From positions 1-64,000 of the forward strand of contig DATBGS010000122.1 of assembly GCA_036557885.1 (NCBI GenBank): a DNA stretch of 64,000 nucleotides. Reading direction: 5' to 3'. Below the pieces are notes generated by a model. It made no database searches. It was not told the DNA's origin and was given only the letters and a program-made list of their open reading frames with translations. How positions within the stretch are numbered: the stretch's first letter is position 1; the number at the start of each line of letters is the position of its first letter. The position numbers and the translations under genes are program-made. Positions 23,989-32,233 of the stretch are shown here, piece after piece. Source of the stretch: DATBGS01 sp036557885 (GTDB taxonomy: Bacteria > Chloroflexota > Ktedonobacteria > Ktedonobacterales > DATBGS01).

Positions 23989-24720
23989 ATGCCAGACCTG
24001 GCTGAACTGGAACAACACCTGGGCGTCACGTTCGCTGATAAACGATTACTGGAGCGTGCGCTGACGCATCATTCGGTGTGCCCGGAAACCGAAAATGAGG
24101 ACTCGTATGACACGCTGGAGTTTCTGGGCGACGCGCTGATTGGGGCGATGGTGGTCGAGTATATCTATCGCACGTCGCAGGGGGCCAGCGAAGGCGAGAT
24201 GACCATGCTGAAGTCGGAGACGGTGAGCCGCCGGGTGTTGGCGGAGATTGGGCAGCGGCTGGGGCTGTTTCCGTTTATTCGGGTGGATGTCTCGCGGCTG
24301 CGCACGTTTAACGAGCGCTCGCGCGATTCGCTCTGCGCTGACGTGCTGGAGGCGCTGGTAGCAGCGATTCATCTGGACCAGGGGCCAGCAGCAGCGCGGA
24401 CGTTTGTAGAGCGCGAGATTTTGCCAGCAGTGGAGCAGGTGCGCAGCCATCCCCACGAGGCCAACCCCAAGGGGCGGCTGCAACAGGATGTCCTGCGGCA
24501 GAGCGGGACGCTGCCGCGCTATGAGCTGCTGCGGCAGGGTGGCAGCACCTATGATCGGACCTACACAGTGGGCGTCTTCGTCAATGGGAATCTGCTGGCA
24601 ACGGGGACATCCTCGAATATGAAAGAAGCCGGGCGGCTGGCGGCGCTTGAGGCGCTGCGCCTGGCGTCGGAGGAAGCGCCACCAGTTCCCCCCTCAGCCC
24701 CCAACGACGATGCTTCTTGA
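23989..24720 (+). CDS. rnc: Ribonuclease III
   Basis: A 243-residue dsRNA endonuclease for rRNA and mRNA processing. The RIIID domain has the signature DTLEFLGDALIGAMV (about 37-51) and the second metal-binding block DVLEALVAAIHLDQG (about 115-129). A dsRNA-binding domain starts at NPKGRLQQDVLRQ (about 160) and ends in KEAGRLAALEAL. The Pro/Ala-rich tail is short. The ATG is chosen because the fold begins right after it; a long upstream extension in frame overlaps the previous gene. The RBS is weak (AAGAAGAAAGAG). Confidence 0.92.
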   Translation: MPDLAELEQHLGVTFADKRLLERALTHHSVCPETENEDSYDTLEFLGDALIGAMVVEYIYRTSQGASEGEMTMLKSETVSRRVLAEIGQRLGLFPFIRVDVSRLRTFNERSRDSLCADVLEALVAAIHLDQGPAAARTFVEREILPAVEQVRSHPHEANPKGRLQQDVLRQSGTLPRYELLRQGGSTYDRTYTVGVFVNGNLLATGTSSNMKEAGRLAALEALRLASEEAPPVPPSAPNDDAS

Positions 24721-24817
24721 CAGGTTGATCCAGCGAAACTATACTAGGCCCAGAGCATAGGTGCGCTGTGAGAGACGGGCGGGTGGCGCATGATGGCCTG
24801 TGCCGGTGGAGGTCAGG

Positions 24818-25708
24818 ATGTCACAAGAACTTCGCGCCTCGTTTCGTTTTTGCCCGCAGTGTGGCGGCCCATTGGTTGCGGGGGCCAACGCCTGCCCGCA
24901 GTGTGGCTTTTGGATCAGCGATCTAGTGAGCACACAAAGCCAGACGATTGCCCCTGCTGCATCCGGTGGATTGGCGCCCGACGCCTCTGGCTGGCTGCAA
25001 ACCAGGCCCTCTGGCGCGTTTCCAGCGGCTCCAATGGCTTCGACGGTCCCGCAGGCCCCCGGCGGGCCGACACCCTGGGCGCCTCCTGCTGATATGCCGT
25101 CGTTTCCTACCGCCTTCTCAGGCGGTGTTCCTGGGCCGCTGGTGGCAGGCGCTCCAACCATACCAGGGATGAGTCCGGGTGTGGTGATTGGCGCACAACC
25201 CAGGCGAGCGGCTTCCAGGGTTGGGTCCACGCTGCTCAAGATGCTGATCGGGTTTGTGCTGGCGTTCGTGCTTCTGTGTGGGTGCTCCGGGTTAGTGCTG
25301 GCGCTGCGCCACCATCATCTGGCTCAGGGCTATCTGTACCAGAATGTGCAGAATGGCAGCATGTTTTATCTGCACATTGCGGAAACCTGGTATGGCGGCG
25401 ATGTACTCGGCACGTTTTACACGCCCTATCTCACGCCCTGTCAGCAGGGCGGCCAGGTCAAGGAGGTGCCCCTGGGCTTTGAGGGAACGGTCAGCGACAA
25501 GCAGGTGATACTGATCGAAAAAGCGTTTGGCGCGACGGTCTTTCAGGCCACCTTTAGCCGGGTAGGAGATGATCTGCTGCTGTCCCAGACGCAGGTGGTT
25601 GGCTGGACGGTCCCACAGGATGCGGCGCCGGTCTTCAAAGCATCGTCTGATGCCAGCTATGCGGCGGCAAAGCAGTTTCTGGCGCAGGTAGCCTGCCCAA
25701 AGCGCTAG
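24818..25708 (+). CDS. Zinc-ribbon, membrane-anchored protein of unknown function
   Basis: A 296-residue protein. An N-terminal zinc ribbon FCPQCGGPLVAGANACPQCG (about 12-31) is followed by a long Pro/Ala/Ser-rich linker. One TM helix (about 138-163) ends in a CGCSGL stretch. The extracytoplasmic domain (about 170-296) begins HHHLAQGYLYQNVQNGSMFY. ATG with GGAGG 5 nt upstream. The outer domain is clearly paralogous to that of the next gene. No enzymatic motif is seen; a small beta-rich extracellular domain is plausible. Confidence 0.7.
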   Translation: MSQELRASFRFCPQCGGPLVAGANACPQCGFWISDLVSTQSQTIAPAASGGLAPDASGWLQTRPSGAFPAAPMASTVPQAPGGPTPWAPPADMPSFPTAFSGGVPGPLVAGAPTIPGMSPGVVIGAQPRRAASRVGSTLLKMLIGFVLAFVLLCGCSGLVLALRHHHLAQGYLYQNVQNGSMFYLHIAETWYGGDVLGTFYTPYLTPCQQGGQVKEVPLGFEGTVSDKQVILIEKAFGATVFQATFSRVGDDLLLSQTQVVGWTVPQDAAPVFKASSDASYAAAKQFLAQVACPKR

Positions 25709-25729
25709 GCAACGTCTGGAGGTGGCAGT

Positions 25730-26338
25730 GTGAACACAGACCCCTCTTTCTCGAACCCAACCGTTCCCGCGCAGCCAGAGCAGGTGCCAGCACCCCAGGC
25801 GCCGCCTCCTGGCTACTTGCCCGATGATTTCTGGGAGCAAGCCCCGCGCGGTTCGCCGTTTATGAAGTTTGCCCTGATTATCCTGACGACGCTGATCGTG
25901 CTGGCGATTTTGGCGTTTGTGGGGCTGCGCGTCTTTCAAGCGCGCCAGCATCACCTGGCCGAGGGCTATCTGTTTCAGGGGCCGGGGCAGTTGCTCTATT
26001 TCCATGTGCAGGAGAGCTTTTTTGGGGGCGCTGTGGCCGGAACGTTTTACCCGGCAGGCGCGGCCTGCCCATTTGGCCTTGGCGCGGACACCAGCCATCA
26101 TGTCTCTGGTGAGGTGACGGATACGACGCTCACGCTAAAAGATGATGACAGCGATGCCTCTGGTAGCGCGGTGGATGTCACCTTTCGCCGCGACGGGCCA
26201 GATATGGTGCTCACTTCAGCCGGTGGGACATCGCTTGGCTCGCCACGCCCGCCGCTAGGGATGGACTTTCAGCCCTCTACCGATGCCGCCTATGCCCAGG
26301 CGCAGGGCAAGTTTTGCCCCAGCTTGCCAGGCTTGTAG
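25730..26338 (+). CDS. Single-TM membrane protein, paralogue of its upstream neighbour
   Basis: A 202-residue protein with a Pro-rich cytoplasmic N-terminus, one TM helix (about 44-66) and an outer domain. That domain starts with HHLAEGYLFQGPGQLLYFHV, closely matching the neighbour's outer domain. It lacks the zinc ribbon. The start is GTG with GGAGG upstream, 21 bp after the previous stop, so the pair is likely one transcript. Function unknown; the tandem copies suggest divergence after duplication. Confidence 0.65.
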   Translation: MNTDPSFSNPTVPAQPEQVPAPQAPPPGYLPDDFWEQAPRGSPFMKFALIILTTLIVLAILAFVGLRVFQARQHHLAEGYLFQGPGQLLYFHVQESFFGGAVAGTFYPAGAACPFGLGADTSHHVSGEVTDTTLTLKDDDSDASGSAVDVTFRRDGPDMVLTSAGGTSLGSPRPPLGMDFQPSTDAAYAQAQGKFCPSLPGL

Positions 26339-26355
26339 AGAGGCGAATAGCCTTG

Positions 26356-28002
26356 ATGGATTGGGAGACAGAAGACCCTGGGGAGACGGCAGGCGGAGAT
26401 GCTCCTGAGCAGTCTGGAAGGGATGAACGGCGGCATTGGGGGCAATATTTCACGCCGCCCGCGCTGGTGGAGCAGATGCTGGAGTGGGTGGGCTATCGCC
26501 CGGAGGCTGATCTGGAGCAGGTAACGCTGCTCGACCCCGCCTGCGGCACCGGCAATTTTCTGGTTGCCGCTGCCGAACGGCTGATGACACATGGGCAGGC
26601 GCGAGGCTGGTCGCGGGCGCGTGTACTGGCGGCCCTTCAGACCAATCTGTGCGGGATTGAAGCCGACCCGCGTGTCTACATCGAGGCAGAAGCGCGCCTG
26701 CAAGCGCTGGCCGCCGCTCTCAAGACCGATCAGCCTTCGCCCCAGGCGGCCCTGGACGCCAGCAATTCCCCGCGTTTTCAACTTCGCCAGGGCGACGCGC
26801 TGGCGCTCCCGGCAGAGCCACGCTATCAACTGGTGCTGAGTAACCCACCCTATCTTTCCTCGCGCAAGCATCCAGGTCTGGTGCCCCCTGCGTCCAGAAA
26901 GGGCGCGGGCCAGCGCGATGCCTATTTGCTGTTTGTGGAACAGGCGTGTCGCTGGGTGGCGCCGGGCGGATGGCTGGGGCTGGTGCTGCCCGATGCGTTT
27001 CTGACGCGAGCCAACGCAGCCCAGGCGCGTAATATGCTGCGCCATGCGTTTACGCTGACGCATCTGGAGCATCGGGCTGGGGTGTTTCGGGCGCAGGTTG
27101 GCACAGCCGTCTTGATTGCGCAGCGCGTGGAGCGTCCCGCGTACTCTATGCTGCCCTGGCGTCGGCTGGACCGCGCGCAGGCACGCCAGCGCCAGGAAGG
27201 AACGCGCGGCGCTTTTGCTGGCGAGGTGTGGCGCCAGCAGCCCCGCGCCGAGTTACGCTATCTTTTGGGGGCGGCAGAATCGGCGCTGTTTACGCGGCTG
27301 ATGGAGGAGGTGCCCTGGACGCCCCTGGGCAATCTGGTGACGATCAGCCGGGGCGAGGAAGTGGGGCGGCGAGCGTCCAGGCTGGTCTTTGCAGCGGGAG
27401 AAGACCGCGTGCCGGTCCTACGTGGGGGTGAGGATGTGCTGCCGTTTCGCTGCCGTTTTGCCGGAGCGTATCTGCCGCGCCATCTGGTGAAAAAACCGCT
27501 GGAGCGCTACCAGACCAGCAAGGTGCTGGTAGTCAAAAGCAGCGGCAGGCTCTGCACCGCGCTGGATGAGCAGGGCAGTATCGCCCTGCAAACCCTCTAT
27601 TTGCTCCACCCACGCCCAGGCGCGCCCGCGCTGGAATGTCTCGTGGCGGTGCTCAATTCGCATCTGCTGCGCAGCGCGCTCTGGCTCTATTACACGGCCT
27701 ATAAGCTGGTGCAGCCGCAGATTGAGCAGGGAACACTGGCAAGCCTGCCCTTCCCGCTCTTTCCAGCTGCTGCCCAGCAGGAATTGGCGGCGTTGGCCGG
27801 GCAGTTGCGATTTTCCTTTCAGCAGGAAGATGAACAACGCCAGCCCCCCTCTGCCAGGGCTGCCTCTTGCGGGGCTGAGGCTGGCCCGGTACAATTAAGG
27901 CAGACAACACGCGAGCTAACCACGCTCCTGAATGCGCGCATAGCGGCCCTGTGTGGACTCAGCGCGGCAGAGCAGGCGCTGCTGGAGCAGTTCCCCGTGT
28001 AG
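26356..28002 (+). CDS. N6-adenine DNA methyltransferase (Eco57I/TaqI-like), apparently solitary
   Basis: A 548-residue methylase. SAM motif I is LLDPACGTGNFLVAAAERL (about 56-74), and catalytic motif IV is VLSNPPYLSSR (about 158-168). The C-terminal half (about 315-520) looks like a target-recognition domain, beginning WTPLGNLVTISRGEEVGRRA. No nuclease motif is visible in the protein and no restriction enzyme gene lies next to it, so it may be an orphan methylase. The start is ATG 17 bp after the previous stop; a TTG codon just before is also possible. Recognition sequence unknown. Confidence 0.83.
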   Translation: MDWETEDPGETAGGDAPEQSGRDERRHWGQYFTPPALVEQMLEWVGYRPEADLEQVTLLDPACGTGNFLVAAAERLMTHGQARGWSRARVLAALQTNLCGIEADPRVYIEAEARLQALAAALKTDQPSPQAALDASNSPRFQLRQGDALALPAEPRYQLVLSNPPYLSSRKHPGLVPPASRKGAGQRDAYLLFVEQACRWVAPGGWLGLVLPDAFLTRANAAQARNMLRHAFTLTHLEHRAGVFRAQVGTAVLIAQRVERPAYSMLPWRRLDRAQARQRQEGTRGAFAGEVWRQQPRAELRYLLGAAESALFTRLMEEVPWTPLGNLVTISRGEEVGRRASRLVFAAGEDRVPVLRGGEDVLPFRCRFAGAYLPRHLVKKPLERYQTSKVLVVKSSGRLCTALDEQGSIALQTLYLLHPRPGAPALECLVAVLNSHLLRSALWLYYTAYKLVQPQIEQGTLASLPFPLFPAAAQQELAALAGQLRFSFQQEDEQRQPPSARAASCGAEAGPVQLRQTTRELTTLLNARIAALCGLSAAEQALLEQFPV

Positions 28003-28072
28003 AGCAAGAGCAGCCGGAGAGAACAACGGGGTTCTTGAGCCGGTCACAAACACCATGAAGGATGTGGCATCT

Positions 28073-28555
28073 ATGGCTGAAGCACACAAAATTCGCGTCC
28101 TGGTCGCCAAGCCAGGCTTAGATGGGCATGATCGCGGGGCCAAGATTATTGCGCGGGCGCTGCGCGATGCGGGTATGGAGGTTATTTATACTGGCATCCG
28201 CCAGACGCCGCAGATGATTGTCGAGGCGGCCATTCAAGAGGATGTGGATGCAATCATGATGAGCATCCTCTCCGGCGCGCATATGGCAATCTTTCCCAAA
28301 GTGATGGAACTGCTGCGCGAACAGGGCGTGGATGATGTGCTGGTGATGGCTGGCGGCATTCTGCCCGATGAGGATATTCCCGCGATTGAGGCGCTGGGCA
28401 TCAAGGGCAACTTTGGGCCGGGCACGCCCACCGAGGAGATCATCGAATATGTGAAGACGCATATCCATCCCTCGCGCCTGGCAGATGCGCCGCTGGCAAA
28501 TACCGCACCGGCACCCACGCCAACCGCCCAACAAAGCGAACAGGCGGCAAACTAG
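28073..28555 (+). CDS. Methylmalonyl-CoA mutase-type B12-binding subunit
   Basis: A 160-residue cobalamin-binding domain protein of the small-subunit type. It opens with IRVLVAKPGLDGHDRGAK; DGHDRG is the DxHxxG motif whose His coordinates cobalt from below. Further B12-domain blocks are SILSGAHM and VMAGGILPDEDIP. A Pro/Ala/Gln tail ends it. With MeaB directly after, it belongs to a carbon-skeleton mutase (methylmalonyl-CoA or a related acyl-CoA); the large catalytic subunit is not in the window. An ATG 18 nt earlier is also possible. Confidence 0.88.
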   Translation: MAEAHKIRVLVAKPGLDGHDRGAKIIARALRDAGMEVIYTGIRQTPQMIVEAAIQEDVDAIMMSILSGAHMAIFPKVMELLREQGVDDVLVMAGGILPDEDIPAIEALGIKGNFGPGTPTEEIIEYVKTHIHPSRLADAPLANTAPAPTPTAQQSEQAAN

Positions 28556-29532
28556 TGGATATTGTGGAGCGATTACTGGCCGGGGACCGGCGCGCGCTGG
28601 CACGCATGGTGACGCTGATCGAAAACGACGCGCCCCAGGCGCGTGAGCATCTGGCGCGGCTGCATCCCCACAGCGGGCGCGCGCAGATTGTCGGCGTGAC
28701 TGGCTCGCCTGGGGCGGGCAAAAGCACGCTGGTGATGCAGATCGTCCGCGACCTGCGCAAGCAGAACAAAAAGGTGGGCGTGGTGGCGGTGGACCCCAGC
28801 AGCCCCTTTACCGGCGGCGCGATTCTGGGGGATCGCATCCGCATGCAGGAACTGGCGGGCGACCCCAACGTTTTTATCCGCAGCATGGCGAGCCGGGGCA
28901 GCCTGGGCGGGCTGGCGGCCTCCACGCGCGACGTGGTGCGCGCGCTGGACGCGGCGGGCTACGATCTGGTAGTTATCGAGACGGTGGGCGCGGGCCAGGC
29001 CGAGGTGGAGATTGTGCGCGCGGCGCATACGGTGCTGGTGGTGACGGTGCCGGGGATGGGCGATGATATTCAGGCGCTCAAGGCGGGCATTCTGGAGATT
29101 GCCGATATTTTTGTGGTGAACAAGGCAGACCGCCCTGGCGCAGATCAGGCGGTGGCCGAACTCAAGATGCTGCTGGGGCTGGCCTGGAGGCGCCCCAAAG
29201 AGGCGCACCCCTGGCATATCCCCATTCTGAAGACCTCGGCCACGCAGGGCGAGGGCATCAGCGAACTGGTCGAAGCCATCCTCAAACATCGCGTCTTTCT
29301 CAGCGAAAGCGGCCAGTTGGCCCAGCGCAGCCAGCGCCAGGCGCAGAGCGAGGTGCTGGCGCTGCTTCAGCACGAATTGCTGCTGCGTCTGCAAGCCTCG
29401 GTGGACAATGGCGAATGGCAGCAGTTTCTAGATGCGGTGGTGGAGCGCGAGATCAGCCCGTATGAGGTGGCCGATCAGCTTGCGCGGCGGCTCGGTCTGG
29501 GGCACGAGGCCATCTCGCGCCCTGGTGACTGA
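28555..29532 (+). CDS. meaB: Acyl-CoA mutase-associated GTPase MeaB/ArgK
   Basis: A 325-residue G3E-type GTPase that protects and reloads the B12 mutase. P-loop GSPGAGKST (50-58), the switch segment VVAVDPSSPFTGGAILGDRIR, ETVGAGQAEVEI and the base-specificity motif NKADRPGA are all present, followed by a helical dimerisation tail. The GTG start shares one base with the stop of the B12-subunit gene, which implies translational coupling. Confidence 0.93.
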   Translation: MDIVERLLAGDRRALARMVTLIENDAPQAREHLARLHPHSGRAQIVGVTGSPGAGKSTLVMQIVRDLRKQNKKVGVVAVDPSSPFTGGAILGDRIRMQELAGDPNVFIRSMASRGSLGGLAASTRDVVRALDAAGYDLVVIETVGAGQAEVEIVRAAHTVLVVTVPGMGDDIQALKAGILEIADIFVVNKADRPGADQAVAELKMLLGLAWRRPKEAHPWHIPILKTSATQGEGISELVEAILKHRVFLSESGQLAQRSQRQAQSEVLALLQHELLLRLQASVDNGEWQQFLDAVVEREISPYEVADQLARRLGLGHEAISRPGD

Positions 29533-29626
29533 GACTTTACCAACCAAAATAAGGCACGGCTCTTGCAAGCCATCTCTTCTCTAGACACTACACACACTGA
29601 ACTGTATGGATAGAGGAGGGATCAGT

Positions 29627-30325
29627 ATGCCCATTGTGTTTGAAGAAGTCAACGAAACGAACGAGCTACCCGCAGGGCAGCCTCGGCGGCGCTGGATGAT
29701 CTGGCAGCGCCAGACGCCGACGGATGCAGCGGCTGATGTTGTCGGCCAGAAAAGCCGCGCAACTGGTGAAATGATCGAGCGCGCCCAGCCCGGCAAGCCA
29801 AAGAGCAGCATCACAGGGGCGCTCAAGCGCGCCGCCACCACTGTTGGCGAGCGCATCAACGAACTCTCTGATGGACGCTATGGCCTGGAGCCAGCGCAGC
29901 CAAAAGAGGAGGAGAAAACCACAAAGCGGCTTCAGAAACAGAAGCGCAAAGCGACACAGGCGACCGAGAAGTCGTCGCGTGTCAGTGGGCTGGCCTGGAC
30001 GATTGGCCTGAGCCTGGGGCTGGTGGCTGGATTGCTGGGCGTAGCATATTGGCAGCGGCGTCGGTTGCAGCGCATCTGGGGCGAAACGTCTCAGCGCATG
30101 CAGCAGGCGACTGAGGAATTGCGCCAGCGCTTCGAGGCGCAGCGCAAAGCCCGTCCCCGCGTGGCCGAATGGGACTTCCCGCCAGAGATGAAGCAGGGCG
30201 GACAGGTGGGAAACTCCCAGGTGGGAACCTCCGCAGAGGCGCCGTTTACACCGCCTGGCTCATCGGCCTCGCGTACCGACCTGGGCCAGCAGACGAATGG
30301 CCGGGTAGAATCCGGCACGCAGTAG
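29627..30325 (+). CDS. Uncharacterised single-TM protein
   Basis: A 232-residue protein I do not recognise. Residues 1-120 are hydrophilic with a Lys/Glu-rich basic stretch (about 95-120). One TM helix (about 127-147, ending VAYWQRRR) is followed by a charged coiled-coil-like segment and a Gly/Ser/Pro tail. ATG with GGAGGG 7 nt upstream; an ATG 21 nt earlier has no such site. It precedes the zinc-cluster gene on the same strand with a gap of about 165 bp. Confidence 0.6.
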   Translation: MPIVFEEVNETNELPAGQPRRRWMIWQRQTPTDAAADVVGQKSRATGEMIERAQPGKPKSSITGALKRAATTVGERINELSDGRYGLEPAQPKEEEKTTKRLQKQKRKATQATEKSSRVSGLAWTIGLSLGLVAGLLGVAYWQRRRLQRIWGETSQRMQQATEELRQRFEAQRKARPRVAEWDFPPEMKQGGQVGNSQVGTSAEAPFTPPGSSASRTDLGQQTNGRVESGTQ

Positions 30326-30490
30326 CAACCTGGTAACCTGTATGCTGCTTGTCGGGCGCGCTATCCTTGACCATGCAACGCTGAAGCTGACCGAATCGTA
30401 TATCATCATAAGAAAGATGGTGCATTATGGTCAGTCACCCTGGGCAGGAGCAAGCCGGGCGATTGGCTTTGGCATAGTGAGGAGCATGAT

Positions 30491-32155
30491 ATGAGCGACG
30501 ATGAGCAGCAAGTTCCCCCGCAAGAAGGGCAGCAAATCCCGGTAGAGAACAGGCAGCAAGCCCCGGAGCAGCCAGAACAACAGATGCCTCCAGCCGAAGG
30601 GCAGCAGCTTCCCCCGTACCAGGATGAGCTAACACAGCAAGTTCAGGAGATGGGCCGCGCGCTGCGCGATGGATTGGGCCAGGTGAGCGGGCGGCTGCGC
30701 GATGTCTTTGGGCGCGCCACCCAACTCTGGGACGAGAGCGCCGTGCCCGCCCCCACCCGGCTGACGGGCAGCCGCGAAGAAGAGTTTGTGCGCCAACTGG
30801 CAAAGCGCTGGACGCAGCAAGACTTTCTGGTCACGCCCGATCTTGGCGACAACATGGCAATCGAATCCTGGGAGCGGCTGGACCTGTGGGAGTACCGCGT
30901 GCAGACGCGCTGGGAGTCGCGCGTCTTTGAGGTGACGACAGAACCATATGCAGGCACCAAACCGGCCACAACGGGGCGTGTCCTGCCGATCTGGGATTAC
31001 GTTTTGCCGGTCGTGACCGACCCCCAGGCGCAGCTAGTGCGCGAGCGCATGCCTGATGCCGACGAGTTGGCGATGTGCGTCTCCTGCAATGGCAGCGGGC
31101 GCATTGCCTGTTCCACCTGCACCGGCAAGGGCTGGGTGGTGTGCAGCGATTGCAAAGGGCGCACGAAGCTGCGCTGCCCGCGCTGCAAAGGCAAAGCCAT
31201 GATCCCCGATTGGGGCGGGCCAAGGCGCGGACCGGGCAAGAGCTTTTTCCAGGCCCAGGCCGAGCAGCTTGCCGACGCGGTAAAAGAACGCGCCAGCGAC
31301 ATGGTAGATTCTGTGCGGCAATATGTGCCCCTGCCTGGCGGCCAGCCGCAGCTTGCCCCCGGCGAGCGCCCCAAGGGGATGATTCCCTGCCCGGAGTGTG
31401 TGGATGGCGAGATTGAATGCTCCTGTGGCAGCGGCAAGCGTGTCTGCGCGACCTGCCAGGGCGTCAAGACGCAGCCCTGCCCCATCTGCAAGGGGTCGGG
31501 GCAGGTCATTCGCCATCGGGAGATTGTGCGCCGCTTTGAGGCGCGCGAGACAATCGGCTCGGTGGGAGAGACGAAGCTCCCAGAGAAGGCGCTGCGCAAG
31601 GCCGAGGGCGATGTGATTATGACGGTGGAGGGCATCCCACTGCTGGAGAAAGCCACCCCACCAGAGGGCCTTTCCGAAGAGGTCTGGCACGCGGCGCAAG
31701 AAGCCGCGCGCAAACAGCGCCAGCCAGCGGCGCCGGAGCAGCACGCCGTGTTCCAGTCCATCGAGTTTTTGCGCGTGCCGGTGGTGAACGTGGTCTACAT
31801 GTATGGGGATAACCCCTATAGCTTCTTTGCTTTTGGCACAGAGGGCCACGAACGCTTCTTTGCGGAGAGCTTCCCCCCGCGCTGGCGGCGCGTGGAGCGG
31901 TTTGTCCGCTCGGTGGCGCAGGAACTGATCACGCCAACCGCCAGTTCATCACCAGAGAGCCGCGTGAGCGACTTTAATCGCTACAAGGAAGCGCGCGAGG
32001 GCACGCGCCAGCGTGTCCCCGTAGAGATGCCGCGCGTGGTGGTCAAAGAGGAGCCACCAGCCGAAGAGGAGGAGGCTCCGAGCGTCACAGCAGAGGCCCC
32101 AGAGCAGCCTGAAACCCCATCAGAGGAAGATGGGGTGGGGCCAATCGAAGGGTGA
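30491..32155 (+). CDS. Protein with two DnaJ-type CxxCxGxG zinc clusters, no J domain
   Basis: A 554-residue soluble protein. A Gln/Pro/Glu-rich N-terminus (1-45) and an amphipathic segment precede a conserved-looking domain (about 95-190). The first Cys cluster (196-232) contains CVSCNGSG, CSTCTGKG, CSDCKGRT and CPRCKGKA. The second (300-333) contains CPECVDGE, CSCGSG, CATCQGVK and CPICKGSG. Both resemble the zinc-binding substrate domain of DnaJ. A further folded region and an acidic Glu/Pro tail follow. It converges on a J-domain/vWA gene, so the J domain and zinc domains are split between facing genes. A chaperone-like role is inferred. Confidence 0.75.
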   Translation: MSDDEQQVPPQEGQQIPVENRQQAPEQPEQQMPPAEGQQLPPYQDELTQQVQEMGRALRDGLGQVSGRLRDVFGRATQLWDESAVPAPTRLTGSREEEFVRQLAKRWTQQDFLVTPDLGDNMAIESWERLDLWEYRVQTRWESRVFEVTTEPYAGTKPATTGRVLPIWDYVLPVVTDPQAQLVRERMPDADELAMCVSCNGSGRIACSTCTGKGWVVCSDCKGRTKLRCPRCKGKAMIPDWGGPRRGPGKSFFQAQAEQLADAVKERASDMVDSVRQYVPLPGGQPQLAPGERPKGMIPCPECVDGEIECSCGSGKRVCATCQGVKTQPCPICKGSGQVIRHREIVRRFEARETIGSVGETKLPEKALRKAEGDVIMTVEGIPLLEKATPPEGLSEEVWHAAQEAARKQRQPAAPEQHAVFQSIEFLRVPVVNVVYMYGDNPYSFFAFGTEGHERFFAESFPPRWRRVERFVRSVAQELITPTASSSPESRVSDFNRYKEAREGTRQRVPVEMPRVVVKEEPPAEEEEAPSVTAEAPEQPETPSEEDGVGPIEG

Positions 32156-32178
32156 GGGTTCCCCCAGCCCCCTTCCCC

Positions 32179-32233
32179 ATCTGGGGCAGCGCCAGCGTTA
32201 GGGTTGTTCATGCTGGCGCTGCCCCAGATTTTT
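32179..32233 (+). terminator. Very strong hairpin terminator overlapping the convergent gene
   Basis: An 18-bp perfect stem (32179-32196 with 32212-32229) and 15-nt loop followed by a T-run. The right arm lies inside the last codons of the minus-strand J-domain/vWA gene (the LGQRQ region). It terminates the plus-strand zinc-cluster gene; no T-run exists on the minus side. Confidence 0.8.

Noticed and set aside
28073..28555. Cobalamin riboswitch ahead of the B12-binding subunit or ahead of nrdJ
   Set aside because: Looked for a long structured leader; the spacer to the methylase gene is only 70 bp and the nrdJ leader about 20 nt, too short.
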